Assembly: GCF_004802635.2 (NCBI RefSeq)
Contig: NZ_CP046052.1
Location: 2,790,001 to 2,854,000 of the forward strand
Source of the DNA: Methylocystis heyeri
Lineage (GTDB): Bacteria; Pseudomonadota; Alphaproteobacteria; Rhizobiales; Beijerinckiaceae
Direction: 5' to 3'
DNA: 64,000 nt
Shown here in pieces: positions 1-8,703 of this stretch. The notes beneath the pieces are model-generated. The model saw only the letters and a list, made by a program, of their open reading frames with translations, had not been told where the DNA came from and made no database searches. The position numbers and the translations under genes were made by a program. Numbering within the stretch: position 1 is the stretch's first letter; each line of letters opens with the position of its first letter.

Positions 1-162
1 CATCAGCAGCGGCGACAAGGCCGGCTCCAGCGCGAGGGCCGCCGCCGCTTCGCCGCGCATATGGAGCCAGAGCGCGTCGCTCGCGCAGATTTCGCGCAAG
101 GCGGCCCGGCCGCCGGAAGGCGGCGCGGCGTCGGCCCGGGCTTGCATGACGAGCTGGTTCAT
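1..162 (-). CDS. cysE: Serine O-acetyltransferase, N-terminal part (cut by window edge)
   Basis: Only the first 54 codons are present; the gene runs off the left edge. Translating the minus strand from the ATG at 160-162 gives a protein whose residues 29-53 (beginning LWLHMRGEAA and containing ALEPALSPLL) match the start of the helical N-terminal domain of serine acetyltransferases, which make O-acetylserine from serine and acetyl-CoA for cysteine synthesis. The catalytic left-handed beta-helix lies outside the window. The identification rests on this short N-terminal signature alone. The 145 bases between this start and the next gene hold nothing I recognise. Confidence 0.7.
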   Translation of the reverse strand, partial: MNQLVMQARADAAPPSGGRAALREICASDALWLHMRGEAAAALALEPALSPLLM

Positions 163-307
163 TGTCGGGGCCCCTGCGGCCGGCTTGCGCGCGGTATGAT
201 CGAGGCTGCGCTATCCCGGCTCTTCCCGCTAGATAGGCCGATAACCGTGAAGAAAAAGCGTTCTCGCCCGCGCGGCGACGCCGGCGAAATGCTCGAATTT
301 CGGGCTC

Positions 308-904
308 TCAAAATTTGACCTCGGGCGCGCTCTGCGCCGCGTCGCTCGCGGTAAATTCGGCCATCGGCTTTTCGGAGGCGAAGAAGGTCTTGGCCCAGAT
401 CAGCGTCGGGAAGGTCCGCAACGAGAGGTTATAGTCCCTCGCCGCCTCGATGTAATCGCGGCGGGCGACGTTGATGCGGTTCTCCGTGCCTTCGAGCTGC
501 GACTGCAGGGCCAGGAAATTCGCGTTGGATTTGAGGTCGGGATAGGCCTCGCTGACCGCCAGCAGGCGGCCGAGCGCGCCGCTGAGCTGGTTCTGGGCGT
601 CCTGGAACTGCTTCATTTTCTCGGGGTCGGACAGCGAAGAGGCGTCGATCCGCACCTGCGTCGCCTTGGCGCGCGCCTCGGCGACCGAGGTCAGCACTTC
701 CTTTTCCTGCTTGGCGTATCCCTGGACCGTCGCCACCAGATTGGGAATGAGGTCGGCGCGGCGCTGATATTGGGCCTGCACCGCCGACCATTTCGCCTTG
801 GCGTTTTCTTCGAGGGTGGGAATGGTGTTGTAGCCGCATCCTGCGACGTTGAAACCGAGCAGAACTGCGACGGCGAGGGAACGCCAGCTCGAAACCGAAC
901 GCAT
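308..904 (-). CDS. LemA family lipoprotein
   Basis: 198 aa. Residues 1-23 form a signal peptide ending in a lipobox (V-A-G-C, Cys23), so the mature protein is probably a lipoprotein facing the periplasm. The rest is the helical LemA fold, with the family motif around QRRADLIPNLVATVQGYAKQ and the later NARRDY-type segment (NVARRDYIEAARDYN) followed by FPT. LemA proteins have no firmly established biochemical role and often sit next to a TPM-domain protein, which is absent here. Monocistronic as far as the window shows; length is normal for the family. Confidence 0.85.
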   Translation of the reverse strand: MRSVSSWRSLAVAVLLGFNVAGCGYNTIPTLEENAKAKWSAVQAQYQRRADLIPNLVATVQGYAKQEKEVLTSVAEARAKATQVRIDASSLSDPEKMKQFQDAQNQLSGALGRLLAVSEAYPDLKSNANFLALQSQLEGTENRINVARRDYIEAARDYNLSLRTFPTLIWAKTFFASEKPMAEFTASDAAQSAPEVKF

Positions 905-1129
905 CGCTTATCTCCAATGCCGGGAGCCAAAGGGCCACGGCGGGAATTTAGGCGTTTGGCCGCGATTTTGAAAGGCCGGAGCGCGGCGATGTCGTTGGGG
1001 AAGAAATCCTCAGACGCCGCGAGGCGCCCATACCTCCCCCTTCGCGGGGAGGTCGACCGCCGGAGGCGGTCGGGTGGGGGATAAATGGCGCAAATTGCAG
1101 CAGAGAGTCACCCCACCCCGCCGCCTGGC

Positions 1130-1172
1130 GCGCATTCTCATCGCAAAAGTCTCTTCACTTTTGCGGAATGCG
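1130..1172. repeat. Palindromic repeat, family A copy 1
   Basis: An imperfect inverted repeat starting GCGCATTCTCATCGCAAAAG and ending CTTTTGCGGAATGCGC, closely matching the copy at 4679-4726. It lies in the 330-base gene-free stretch 905-1234, which also holds two other hairpins: an ACCTCCCC/GGGGAGGT stem at about 1035-1053 and ACCCTCCC/GGGAGGGT at 1184-1206. I see no gene in that stretch. It looks like a repeat embedded in another repetitive sequence. Function unknown; a mobile REP-like element or transcript-end structure are possible. Confidence 0.7.
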
Positions 1173-1234
1173 CCCCGGCGGCGACCCTCCCCCTCAATGG
1201 GAGGGTGATAGCGCCCTTCGCCGATTTACGCCGC

Positions 1235-1759
1235 TTATTCCGCCATCTTGGGCTGAAAGCGCTCCAGCTGCTCTCTACGGTCTTCCGAAAGCCTCACGGC
1301 TTTGATCAGCGACAACACTTTCGGAACCAGGAAAGGAAGCACCACGGCGGTCGCGACCGAAGCCGCCGCGGTCAGGAGCTTGACATAGCCCGCGAGCCAA
1401 TAGGCGGGATTCCACACAGTCCACGCCCCCATGAAATGCGTGCCGGCGCAGGCGAGGATGAATATTCCGAAGGCCACGAAGATCCAGGAAAACGGCATGT
1501 CCTCGCGGGCCCGGTAAATGAGATAGATCAGCGTCGAGGAAATAGCGAGATATGACACTCCGATCAGGAGGTCGGAGCTGACATGCATCCAATAGAGCTG
1601 CGGCACCCAAAGATAACACATGCCATGAGGCATGAAGGAGTCCCCTCCAACGCCGCTGGCGAAGAGATTTGACGCAAGCATAGGCCAGGCAACCAGGAGC
1701 ATCCCCGCGGGTATAAGTAGAGCTGCAGCGTAGGTTAGTATCTGTCTGGTTTTCGACAT
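1235..1759 (-). CDS. Stand-alone ethylene-receptor-like (ETR1-type) membrane sensor domain
   Basis: 174 aa from the ATG at 1759, chosen because a GGAGAG ribosome site precedes it; an in-frame ATG at 1849 would add 30 non-matching residues. After an N-terminal hydrophobic segment (about 7-30) comes a three-helix membrane domain resembling the ethylene-binding domain of plant ETR1 and related bacterial histidine kinases. Asp63 and Tyr70 (SDLLIGVSY) and Cys104 and His108 (CAGTH) match ETR1 Asp25, Tyr32, Cys65 and His69 with the same spacings; Cys and His bind copper in ETR1. No kinase, GAF or other output domain follows: the chain ends about 25 residues after the last helix. Ligand binding is inference; other small ligands or copper are possible. 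Confidence 0.75.
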   Translation of the reverse strand: MSKTRQILTYAAALLIPAGMLLVAWPMLASNLFASGVGGDSFMPHGMCYLWVPQLYWMHVSSDLLIGVSYLAISSTLIYLIYRAREDMPFSWIFVAFGIFILACAGTHFMGAWTVWNPAYWLAGYVKLLTAAASVATAVVLPFLVPKVLSLIKAVRLSEDRREQLERFQPKMAE

Positions 1760-1954
1760 ATTCGTCTCTCCGTCTTTTGAAGAGCTCATCTGCCGCATCC
1801 GTTTAAAAATTAGGCTGCGGCGCGCAGGACGGCAAGCGCGAGGCAGCATGTCGACAGCAGATGATATTTACGGATCAGGAAACATGCGGTCTACGCCAAT
1901 ACGTCGCAACAGCAATACGTTAAATTACATCGCAATATGAGGTATTATTGTGTG

Positions 1955-2572
1955 TTACCTCGCTTGCGCGGCCTCGGGACTATAAAAACCCGCATTGCCG
2001 ATCTTTTCGGTGAGCAACGCACGGACCGCGCTGATCTGTTCGATCGAAAGCGCCCGTTTTGGGATAGAGACGGCTGTGCACCAGGGATAGGCCACGAAAA
2101 AGTGCTCCGGCGTTTCACCGAATCGGAGAAAGGCCGGCCACTCCAGTGTGAGCGCGCCGCTCGGCATCTTCACGTGAATGGCTTCGCCATCCAGACGATA
2201 TTCATGAAGTTGCGTCTGTCCCGCATCCCCGACCAATTTGGCCAAGGAATGAAACTGCCGGTTGATGAGCGACCGAAAGGCTTTTTCACGCGACAGGTAA
2301 ATATAGATGGCAAGCGCCGCGAATATCGGGATGGAAGACTCCAATACGTGTTCGACGAAATATTGCTGCAGCATGCTCAGCAAATCTGCATCGGGCATGT
2401 CATTCCGCCAGAAATCAAATATCGGCAAGAAAATGACAAAGGCAAAAAAGAGTGCGGCGGCTACGTAGGTGCGCGTTCTGCTCCGCTTGCGATTGAGGAG
2501 ATGAACGTACAATCCCCATGCCGCATAGTCTTTTACATTCATTTCCGCCGAAAAACTAATTGTGGACGACAT
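1955..2572 (-). CDS. YcxB-like membrane protein
   Basis: 205 aa from the ATG at 2572; an in-frame TTG lies two codons upstream. Two membrane helices sit at about residues 36-52 and 78-94, followed by a soluble C-terminal part with the YcxB-like pattern (LDGEAIHVKMPSGALTLEWP, then an aromatic AYPWCTAVSIPKRAL segment). YcxB-like proteins are uncharacterised membrane proteins whose C-terminal half resembles a PH-type fold. It lies on the strand opposite the downstream exporter gene, and the intervening 2573-2779 must hold the divergent control regions; no clear promoter was picked there. Confidence 0.7.
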   Translation of the reverse strand: MSSTISFSAEMNVKDYAAWGLYVHLLNRKRSRTRTYVAAALFFAFVIFLPIFDFWRNDMPDADLLSMLQQYFVEHVLESSIPIFAALAIYIYLSREKAFRSLINRQFHSLAKLVGDAGQTQLHEYRLDGEAIHVKMPSGALTLEWPAFLRFGETPEHFFVAYPWCTAVSIPKRALSIEQISAVRALLTEKIGNAGFYSPEAAQAR

Positions 2573-2779
2573 TTGCAAATCCAGCGTGAAAGAGCGCTAA
2601 TAAGCATATTCCGGGATCGCCCGGATAAGCCTTGCTCAACCTCGACCTTCCACCAATATGCGCGCTGTGGCAAGGTCGCGCCGAGGACTGCCAGACCTCG
2701 GAAAGCGCCCCCTCTCCCTCCTTGCTTCGGCCCCAAACCCCTTGTAATGGGCGGGCATCCGCGTTTTGCGAGCCGCTCC

Positions 2780-4546
2780 ATGTCGCCATTGTCCGTCTAT
2801 CTTCGCGTGCTGGGCCAATTGAGGCCCGAGGCCAAGCTGGTCTATTTTCTGGTCGCCGGCAATTTCGCTCTCGCTTGCACCCAATATGCCGAGCCGATTC
2901 TGTTCGGACGCATCATCGACCTCATGACCAGCACGCAGGCTTCCGGCGGAAAACTCGCCTGGAGCGACCTGCTTCCGCTGGTCATGGGCTGGGGCGCTTT
3001 CGGCCTGTTCTCGATCGCCGGCTCGATCGCCGTGGGCCTGCGCGCCGACCGTCTCGCGCATCGCAGCCGTCTCGCCGCCATGGCGCAATATTTCGATCAC
3101 GTGCTCAACCTGCCGCTGAGCTTTCACGCCAATGTCCATTCCGGGCGCCTGCTGCAGTCGATGCTGGAAGGCGCCACCGCCATGTTCGTGCTGTGGCTTT
3201 CCTTCTTTCGCGAACACTGCGCCTCGTTCCTCGCCCTGTTCCTGATGCTGCCGGCGACGCTCCTGTATAACTGGCGCCTCGCCAGCCTGCTGATCGTCAT
3301 GGTGACGCTGTTCTATATCGTGACGGCCTTCGTCGTGCGGCGCACCGAGGCTCTGCAGGCCACGGTCGAACACCACAATGTGGCGCTGGCGAGCCTTGCT
3401 TCCGACGCGCTCGGCAATGTTCCGGTGGTCCAGAGCTTCACCCGCGCGCAAAGCGAGTCGCTGGCGCTCAAAAGCATAATCGCCGACCTGCTCGCCGCGC
3501 AGCTGCCGGTCCTGAACTGGTGGGCCATGGTGGTGGTGGCGAGTCGCGCTTCGGCGACGATCACCGTGCTGTGCATTTTCCTCCTCGGCGCCTGGCTGCA
3601 TATGCGCGACCTCGCGACGATCGGCGAGATCGTGACCTTCACCAATTTCGCCATCATGCTGATCGGCCGGCTGGAGCACACGGTCGGATTCGTCAATTTC
3701 CTGTTTCAGCAATCGGCCAAGCTGCGGGGTTTCTTCGCCATTCTCGACACCCATCCGGTGGTGGCGGATCGCGCCGACGCCCGCGACGCCGGCAGGTTTT
3801 CGGGAGAAGTGACCTTCGAGAACGTCAGCTTCTCCTATGACGGCAAACGCATGGCGGTGCGCAACGTCAGCTTCGTGGCGAGGCCCGGCGAAACCATCGC
3901 CCTCGTCGGCTCGACCGGCTCGGGCAAATCCACCACGCTCGGCCTGCTGCATCGCGTGTTCGATCCGGCGGAAGGCCGCATTCTGATCGACGGCGTCGAC
4001 ATCCGCGAATTCACGCTGACCTCGCTTCGCCGCAATATCGGGGTCGTCTTCCAGGAGCCGATGCTGTTCGCGCGCTCGATCGAGGAAAACATCCGCATCG
4101 GCAAGCCCGACGCCACCGATGCGGAAATCGCGCTGGCGCTGGAGCGCGCCCAGGCGGCGGATTTCGTCGCCCGCCAGAGCGAGGGCGTCGCGACCGAGGT
4201 CGGCGAGCGGGGCAGAACCCTTTCCGGCGGCGAGCGCCAAAGGCTCTCGATCGCGAGGGCCCTGCTCAAGGACCCGCCGATCATGGTGTTCGACGAGGCG
4301 ACCAGCGCGCTCGACGCCGAGACCGAAACCCAGATCCAGAAAGCGCTCGACGCCGCCATGCAGGGCCGCACCACTTTCGTCATCGCGCACCGGCTGGCGA
4401 CCATTCGCAACGCCGACCGGATTTTCGTGTTCGAAAACGGCGCAGTCATCGAGCACGGCTCGTTCGACGAGCTGGTGCGGCAGGGAGGGCGCTTCGCCGC
4501 CCTCGCCGCGGCGCAGCTCCTCACCGCCCAGCCGGCGGAGGCGTGA
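2780..4546 (+). CDS. ndvA: NdvA-type glucan exporter, fused ABC permease/ATPase
   Basis: 588 aa from the ATG at 2780, the length and start (MSPLSVYLRVL) expected of NdvA/ChvA; an in-frame ATG at 2747 is an alternative. Residues about 15-300 form the six-helix exporter domain. The nucleotide-binding domain carries Walker A GSTGSGKST near residue 376, signature LSGGERQR near 480 and Walker B IMVFDEATSALD near 501. NdvA exports cyclic beta-1,2-glucan to the periplasm, driven by ATP. No ndvB (the synthase) is in the window, but opgG and opgH, which make linear periplasmic glucans, lie 11 kb away, so the true substrate is uncertain; a related multidrug/lipid exporter cannot be excluded. Confidence 0.8.
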   Translation: MSPLSVYLRVLGQLRPEAKLVYFLVAGNFALACTQYAEPILFGRIIDLMTSTQASGGKLAWSDLLPLVMGWGAFGLFSIAGSIAVGLRADRLAHRSRLAAMAQYFDHVLNLPLSFHANVHSGRLLQSMLEGATAMFVLWLSFFREHCASFLALFLMLPATLLYNWRLASLLIVMVTLFYIVTAFVVRRTEALQATVEHHNVALASLASDALGNVPVVQSFTRAQSESLALKSIIADLLAAQLPVLNWWAMVVVASRASATITVLCIFLLGAWLHMRDLATIGEIVTFTNFAIMLIGRLEHTVGFVNFLFQQSAKLRGFFAILDTHPVVADRADARDAGRFSGEVTFENVSFSYDGKRMAVRNVSFVARPGETIALVGSTGSGKSTTLGLLHRVFDPAEGRILIDGVDIREFTLTSLRRNIGVVFQEPMLFARSIEENIRIGKPDATDAEIALALERAQAADFVARQSEGVATEVGERGRTLSGGERQRLSIARALLKDPPIMVFDEATSALDAETETQIQKALDAAMQGRTTFVIAHRLATIRNADRIFVFENGAVIEHGSFDELVRQGGRFAALAAAQLLTAQPAEA

Positions 4547-4579
4547 TATGGTTTCCGCTTGAATAGAGCGGTCCCTCGG

Positions 4580-4776
4580 CGTCATTGCGAGGAGCGCAGC
4601 GACGCGGCGATCCAGCGCGCTTTCCGCTCGAACGGAATCGTTCGAGCGATAAGAAATCGTGCCAGAATCAAATAGCTAGAGCGCATTCTTGTCGCAAAAG
4701 TCTATCAACTTTTGCGGAATGCGCTCCAGGGGACGGGCGCCGCTCTGGGTCGCTTCGCTTGTCGCTCGCGATGACG
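4580..4776. repeat. Composite inverted-repeat element in an intergenic gap
   Basis: The gap 4547-4820 contains no gene. It starts with CGTCATTGCGAGGAGCG and ends with the roughly complementary CGCTTGTCGCTCGCGATGACG, the pattern of the 'CGTCATTGCGAG' repeats common in Rhizobiales. Inside are a perfect-arm hairpin at 4625-4648 (CGCTCGAACG, loop GAAT, CGTTCGAGCG) and the family A palindrome at 4679-4726. The nested structure suggests successive insertions of small repeats. It lies downstream of two convergent genes, so it may also act in transcript termination. Confidence 0.6.
4679..4726. repeat. Palindromic repeat, family A copy 2
   Basis: GAGCGCATTCTTGTCGCAAA at the left and its near-complement CTTTTGCGGAATGCGCTC at the right form a stem with a short variable loop. 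It is nearly identical to the copy at 1130-1172, including the loop-proximal CAAAAGTCT and ACTTTTGCG arms. Confidence 0.7.
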
Positions 4777-4820
4777 CGGATCAGCCGGAAGTCGTAGGGG
4801 GCGACGCGGCTGAACCCGTC

Positions 4821-6092
4821 TTACAGCCCTTCGGGAACCACCCTCAACGACGTGATGCGGTTGCGGACTCGCCGCAGCACCTCGAAGCGAAAACCATGGA
4901 AGCTGAACACCTGGCCGGCTTCGGGAATGGCGCCGGCTTCGTGGATGACGAGCCCGGCGATGGTGGTCGCCTCGCTGTCGGGCAAATGCCAGTCCATCGC
5001 GCGGTTGAGATCGCGCACCGGAACGGCGCCGTCGACCAGCACCGAGCCGTCCTTCTGCGCGCGCACGCCCAGCATGGCGACGTCGTGCTCGTCCCGGATG
5101 TCGCCGACGATCTCCTCCAGAATGTCCTCGAGCGTCACGAGGCCCATGACCTCGCCATATTCGTCGACGACGAAGGCGAAATGGGTCTTGCGCTTCAAAA
5201 AGGCCTCGAGCTGGTCCTTGAGCGTGGTCGCCTCGGGCGTGAACCAGGGCTCCAGCATGATCTCGTCGATCTGCAAGGAAGCTGCATCCCCCCCTGCCGC
5301 GTCCAGCGCGCGCAAGAGGTCCTTCGAATGCAGCACGCCGATGAAATTGTCGGGCCGCTCCCGCCACAGGGGCATTCTGGTGTAGGGCGAGGCCAGCACC
5401 TCGCGGATGATCTGCTTGGGCGGGAGATCGGCGTCGATCGCGCGCATCTTGGTGCGATGAACCATGACGTCGGACACATGCATGACCTGGAGATCGAGCA
5501 CGCCGCCGAACATGTCCCTCGCGCTGCGCTCGACATTGCCTTCTTCATGCAGGATGTCGACCGCGCTCATGAGTTCGTCATAGGGCGACAGCACGTTGCG
5601 GCCTTCGCCGAGCTCGACGCCGGCCATTTTCAACAGCCAGCGCACGAAAAATTCGACCCCGGCCAGCAAGGGGCCGAAAACGGAGACGACGATGCCGACG
5701 GTCCGCGCCGCCGCCAGGGAAAAGCTGTCCGGGTGATTGATCGCCAGGGTCTTGGGCAGAACCTCGGCGAACACCAGCAGCATCGCGGTCATGATGAAGG
5801 TGGCGTAGACCGCGCCATGCTCTCCGAACAGGGCGACCAGCACGCTGGTCGCGAAGGCCGAGCCGCCGATGTTGAAGAGGGTGTTGCCGAGCAGCAGGGC
5901 GGCGATCATCCTGTTGCGCTGGCGCATGAGCCGCGAAACAATGCCGGCGCGCTTGTCTCCCTCCTTTTCGAGCGCATGCATATGCGCTGGGGAGGCCGCC
6001 GTGAGGGCCGTCTCCGATCCTGAAAAAAACGCCGAGAGAACAACGCACACGACAACGACAAGCAGCGCCGTCCACGGGTCGCCGTCGCTCAA
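4821..6092 (-). CDS. CorC/HlyC (CNNM-like) transporter with CBS pair
   Basis: 423 aa. Residues about 8-190 are the CNNM/DUF21 transmembrane domain (FFSGSETALTAASPAHMHAL near the start, LPKTLAINHP in the middle). About 205-330 is a CBS-domain pair (VMVHRTKMRAID, FVVDEYGEVMGLVTLEDI), and the last 80 residues are the CorC_HlyC domain. Members handle Mg2+ or related divalent cations, and some copies accompany other processes; the substrate here cannot be assigned. It ends 43 bases after aroKB starts its own termination region on the same strand: aroKB lies immediately upstream (stop at 6136), so the two may be co-transcribed. Confidence 0.85.
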   Translation of the reverse strand: MSDGDPWTALLVVVVCVVLSAFFSGSETALTAASPAHMHALEKEGDKRAGIVSRLMRQRNRMIAALLLGNTLFNIGGSAFATSVLVALFGEHGAVYATFIMTAMLLVFAEVLPKTLAINHPDSFSLAAARTVGIVVSVFGPLLAGVEFFVRWLLKMAGVELGEGRNVLSPYDELMSAVDILHEEGNVERSARDMFGGVLDLQVMHVSDVMVHRTKMRAIDADLPPKQIIREVLASPYTRMPLWRERPDNFIGVLHSKDLLRALDAAGGDAASLQIDEIMLEPWFTPEATTLKDQLEAFLKRKTHFAFVVDEYGEVMGLVTLEDILEEIVGDIRDEHDVAMLGVRAQKDGSVLVDGAVPVRDLNRAMDWHLPDSEATTIAGLVIHEAGAIPEAGQVFSFHGFRFEVLRRVRNRITSLRVVPEGL

Positions 6093-6135
6093 ACTCGCCT
6101 CCCTCGATTGGCCTGCGGCGCTCTCGCGCGCATAG

Positions 6136-7923
6136 TTAAATTTCGCTCAGCAAAAACCGTCTCACCTCGCCCGCGTCGACGGATTTGGCGACGAAGGCTT
6201 CGCCGATGCCGCGCAGCAGCACGAAAGTGAGCGCGCCCTTTTCGACCTTCTTGTCCTGATACATCGCGTTCAACACCGCGTCGGCGTCGAAATTCCAGCC
6301 CGGTATTTCCCCGATGCGCGTCGGCAAGCCGAGGCTCGCGAGATGGCGCTCGGCGCGCTCGGCGTCCTGGCCGGCGCACAGGCCGAGCCGATGCGAAAAG
6401 CGCAGCGCCAGAGCGAGGCCGATGGCGACGCCTTCGCCATGCACCAGCCGGGCGTTGTCGTAATTGACGAGGCGCTCGAAAGCGTGGCCGAAAGTGTGGC
6501 CGAGATTGAGGAGCGCGCGGTCTCCCTGCTCGGTCTCGTCATTGGCGACGATGCGCGCCTTGGTCTCGCAGCTCACAGCCACCGCGCAGATCTGCTCCGG
6601 CTTGCTGTGGAACACGGCGTCGCCGTCGGCCTCCAGCCATTCGAAGAAACGCCGGTCGCAGATCAGGCCGTATTTGACGACTTCGGCGTAGCCGGCGCGC
6701 AATTCCCGCGGCGGCAGGGTTACGAGCGTGTCGACGTCGGCGAGGACCAGCGCGGGCTGATGAAAGGCGCCGATCAGATTCTTGCCTTGCGGCGAGTTGA
6801 TCCCCGTCTTGCCGCCGACCGAACTGTCGACCTGGGCCAGAAGCGAAGTCGGAATCTGGATGAATCTCGCGCCGCGCCGCAGGCTCGCAGCGACGAAGCC
6901 GGAAAGATCGCCGACGACGCCGCCGCCGAGCGCGACGATGACGTCGCGGCGTTCGATCCTCGCTGCGATGGCTTCTTCGCAGACGCGGCCGAACACGCCG
7001 AGGGACTTCGAGCTCTCGCCCGGCTCCACCACGATCGAGGTCGTACGCAGGCCGCTGGCTTTCAGGCTGTCTTCCAGCGCGGGCAGGTAAAGCGCCGCCA
7101 CATTTGAATCCGTGACGATGGCGCAGGCCGCGCCCGGCGCGACCGCCGCGATGCGCTCGCCGGCCTGGGCCAAGAGGCCCGAGCCGATCACGATGTCATA
7201 GGAGCGTTCGCCCAGTCCGACCCGCACATTTTCGAAATGCGGCGCTGCGTTGGAGGTCTGGTTCGGGCGCTGCGCAAAGTGGTTCATGATTGCCTGGGTT
7301 TCCTTGGTGGAGCGGTGCGCGCCTATCGTCATGGAAGGAAGGCGGCCGGCGAGGGCGTCCATGGTTTCCTCCACCATCGCCTCCTGGGGGACGTCGCGCG
7401 AGACGACCCTGATGTCCGCAGTGGCGTAGATGGGGTTACGGTCGTCCATGAGGCGGCGCAGGGTCGCGCCGGGATCGGGCGTCTGCAGCAGGGGCCGATC
7501 GCTCTTGCGCCGCACCCGCTTCAACAGGGTTTCGTGATCGGCGTCGAACCAGACCGAAACCCCGCGCTCTGCGATGCGCCGGCGCGTGCGCGGATCGAGA
7601 AAGGCCCCGCCGCCGGTGGCGAGCACGATCGGCCCGTTGTTGAGCAGCCGGAACAGCACGCGCCTTTCGCCGTCGCGAAAATACCCCTCGCCGTATTTCT
7701 GGAAAATCTCGGGGATGGTCATGCCGGCCGCGGAGACGATTTCGGCGTCGGCGTCGAAGAATCTCAATCCGAGGCGGGCGGCGAGGCGCTGGCCGATAGC
7801 GCTCTTGCCCGAGCCCATCATGCCGACGAGCACGATGCAATGGCTGTCGAGCGCGCCGCGTATGGCGGCGACGCGCGGGTCGGCGGCCCCCGGCCCCCAC
7901 TCGCCATCGTGGCTTTTCATCAT
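6136..7923 (-). CDS. aroKB: Bifunctional shikimate kinase / 3-dehydroquinate synthase fusion
   Basis: 595 aa from the first of two adjacent ATGs (7923); the frame stays open upstream only to a TTG at 7965. Residues about 25-195 are shikimate kinase (P-loop GMMGSGKSA at 34-42, FDADAEI, GGGAF). After a linker of about 30 residues, residues from about 225 to the end are 3-dehydroquinate synthase (GGGVVGDLSGFVAASLRRG, SSVGGKTGIN, LGHTFGHAFE with the metal-ligand histidines, HGEGVAIG). The enzymes catalyse steps 5 and 2 of the shikimate pathway. In most bacteria aroK and aroB are separate neighbours; a fused form is known in some alphaproteobacteria. Both active sites look complete. Confidence 0.9.
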   Translation of the reverse strand: MMKSHDGEWGPGAADPRVAAIRGALDSHCIVLVGMMGSGKSAIGQRLAARLGLRFFDADAEIVSAAGMTIPEIFQKYGEGYFRDGERRVLFRLLNNGPIVLATGGGAFLDPRTRRRIAERGVSVWFDADHETLLKRVRRKSDRPLLQTPDPGATLRRLMDDRNPIYATADIRVVSRDVPQEAMVEETMDALAGRLPSMTIGAHRSTKETQAIMNHFAQRPNQTSNAAPHFENVRVGLGERSYDIVIGSGLLAQAGERIAAVAPGAACAIVTDSNVAALYLPALEDSLKASGLRTTSIVVEPGESSKSLGVFGRVCEEAIAARIERRDVIVALGGGVVGDLSGFVAASLRRGARFIQIPTSLLAQVDSSVGGKTGINSPQGKNLIGAFHQPALVLADVDTLVTLPPRELRAGYAEVVKYGLICDRRFFEWLEADGDAVFHSKPEQICAVAVSCETKARIVANDETEQGDRALLNLGHTFGHAFERLVNYDNARLVHGEGVAIGLALALRFSHRLGLCAGQDAERAERHLASLGLPTRIGEIPGWNFDADAVLNAMYQDKKVEKGALTFVLLRGIGEAFVAKSVDAGEVRRFLLSEI

Positions 7924-7983
7924 GATTTGCAGCTTATATACCGGCAAAGTGGAAAATTCAGCCAAAAAAGGGCTGGCGCAACT

Positions 7984-8703
7984 TCAGCGCTCCAGCAAGG
8001 GCTCCAGAAACGCCGTCATGAAGGCGGGAAGGCGCGGGTCTGCGAGCTGTTCCCGCCGATCCACCATATATCCGCTCGCGAGTTCAGGTTCGTCCTCGCT
8101 GGAGATATGCCGTTCCACGCGCGCCGCGACGTCCGACGCGGGCGCCGGCCACTCTATTATTTTCATGCATGCGATGCGCTGGCTTTCGAAGACCACCCGC
8201 CAGCCCGGCGAAAACATGCTCTTCTCGACGCAAATGCCGGTCTCCTCGGCGAGCTCCCGGATCACGCTGCCGTCGAGATCCACGCGTCCGTCGAAGACGT
8301 CGCTGCGGTCGGGCGTGCCGGCCGGAAAATAAAGCAGCCCGGCGCAGGAGTGGCGCGGCCCCATCTCGCCGAGAAGAAAGGCCCCGTCGACGGTTCGAAG
8401 GGCCGGCATGGCGAAGCAGTTGTAGACCCCGCGATCGGGAAAGCCGAAATCGCGCCAGGCCAGGAAACGGGAGAAGCCGACCTCGAAGAAATCGACGCAG
8501 AGGATATTTTCGCCGCTCGCCTCGCGCCGCGGCTCGGCCCGGCAGGCGAGCAGCACCGGGCCGTCGTAGAGCGCAGGATTGGCGGCTTTGCGCTCCGCCC
8601 AATGAGCCTCGATCTCCTTGCCGAAACCGCGTTCGAACTCCCAATCGTAGCGCACGACCCGACACTCGAGACGATCGATCTCCAGGATTCGAACTTCCGT
8701 CAA
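7984..8703 (-). CDS. Nudix-like hydrolase with irregular Nudix box
   Basis: 239 aa from a TTG at 8703 that overlaps the TGA of the upstream PhzF-like gene (TTGA), which points to translational coupling. The candidate Nudix box GRVDLDGSVIRELAEETGI keeps the RELxEExGI catalytic half, but the spacing to its first glycine is shorter than the consensus G-x5-E-x7. The surrounding pattern (HSCAGLLYFPAGTPD before it, FESQRIACMKIIEW after it) suits a Nudix fold with an N-terminal extension of about 100 residues. The substrate cannot be predicted. Last gene of a three-gene set; ends 20 bases from the aroKB TTG on the same strand. Confidence 0.7.
   Translation of the reverse strand: MTEVRILEIDRLECRVVRYDWEFERGFGKEIEAHWAERKAANPALYDGPVLLACRAEPRREASGENILCVDFFEVGFSRFLAWRDFGFPDRGVYNCFAMPALRTVDGAFLLGEMGPRHSCAGLLYFPAGTPDRSDVFDGRVDLDGSVIRELAEETGICVEKSMFSPGWRVVFESQRIACMKIIEWPAPASDVAARVERHISSEDEPELASGYMVDRREQLADPRLPAFMTAFLEPLLER

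Noticed and set aside
2636-4585. A 649-codon open frame on the minus strand opposite the ABC exporter
   Set aside because: It is antisense to a clear exporter with all motifs and shows no protein family pattern; long antisense frames are common at this GC content.
7924-7965. TATATA-like box upstream of aroKB as a promoter
   Set aside because: The only -35-like hexamer is 19 bases away with a poor match, and the box lies within 20 bases of the start codon.
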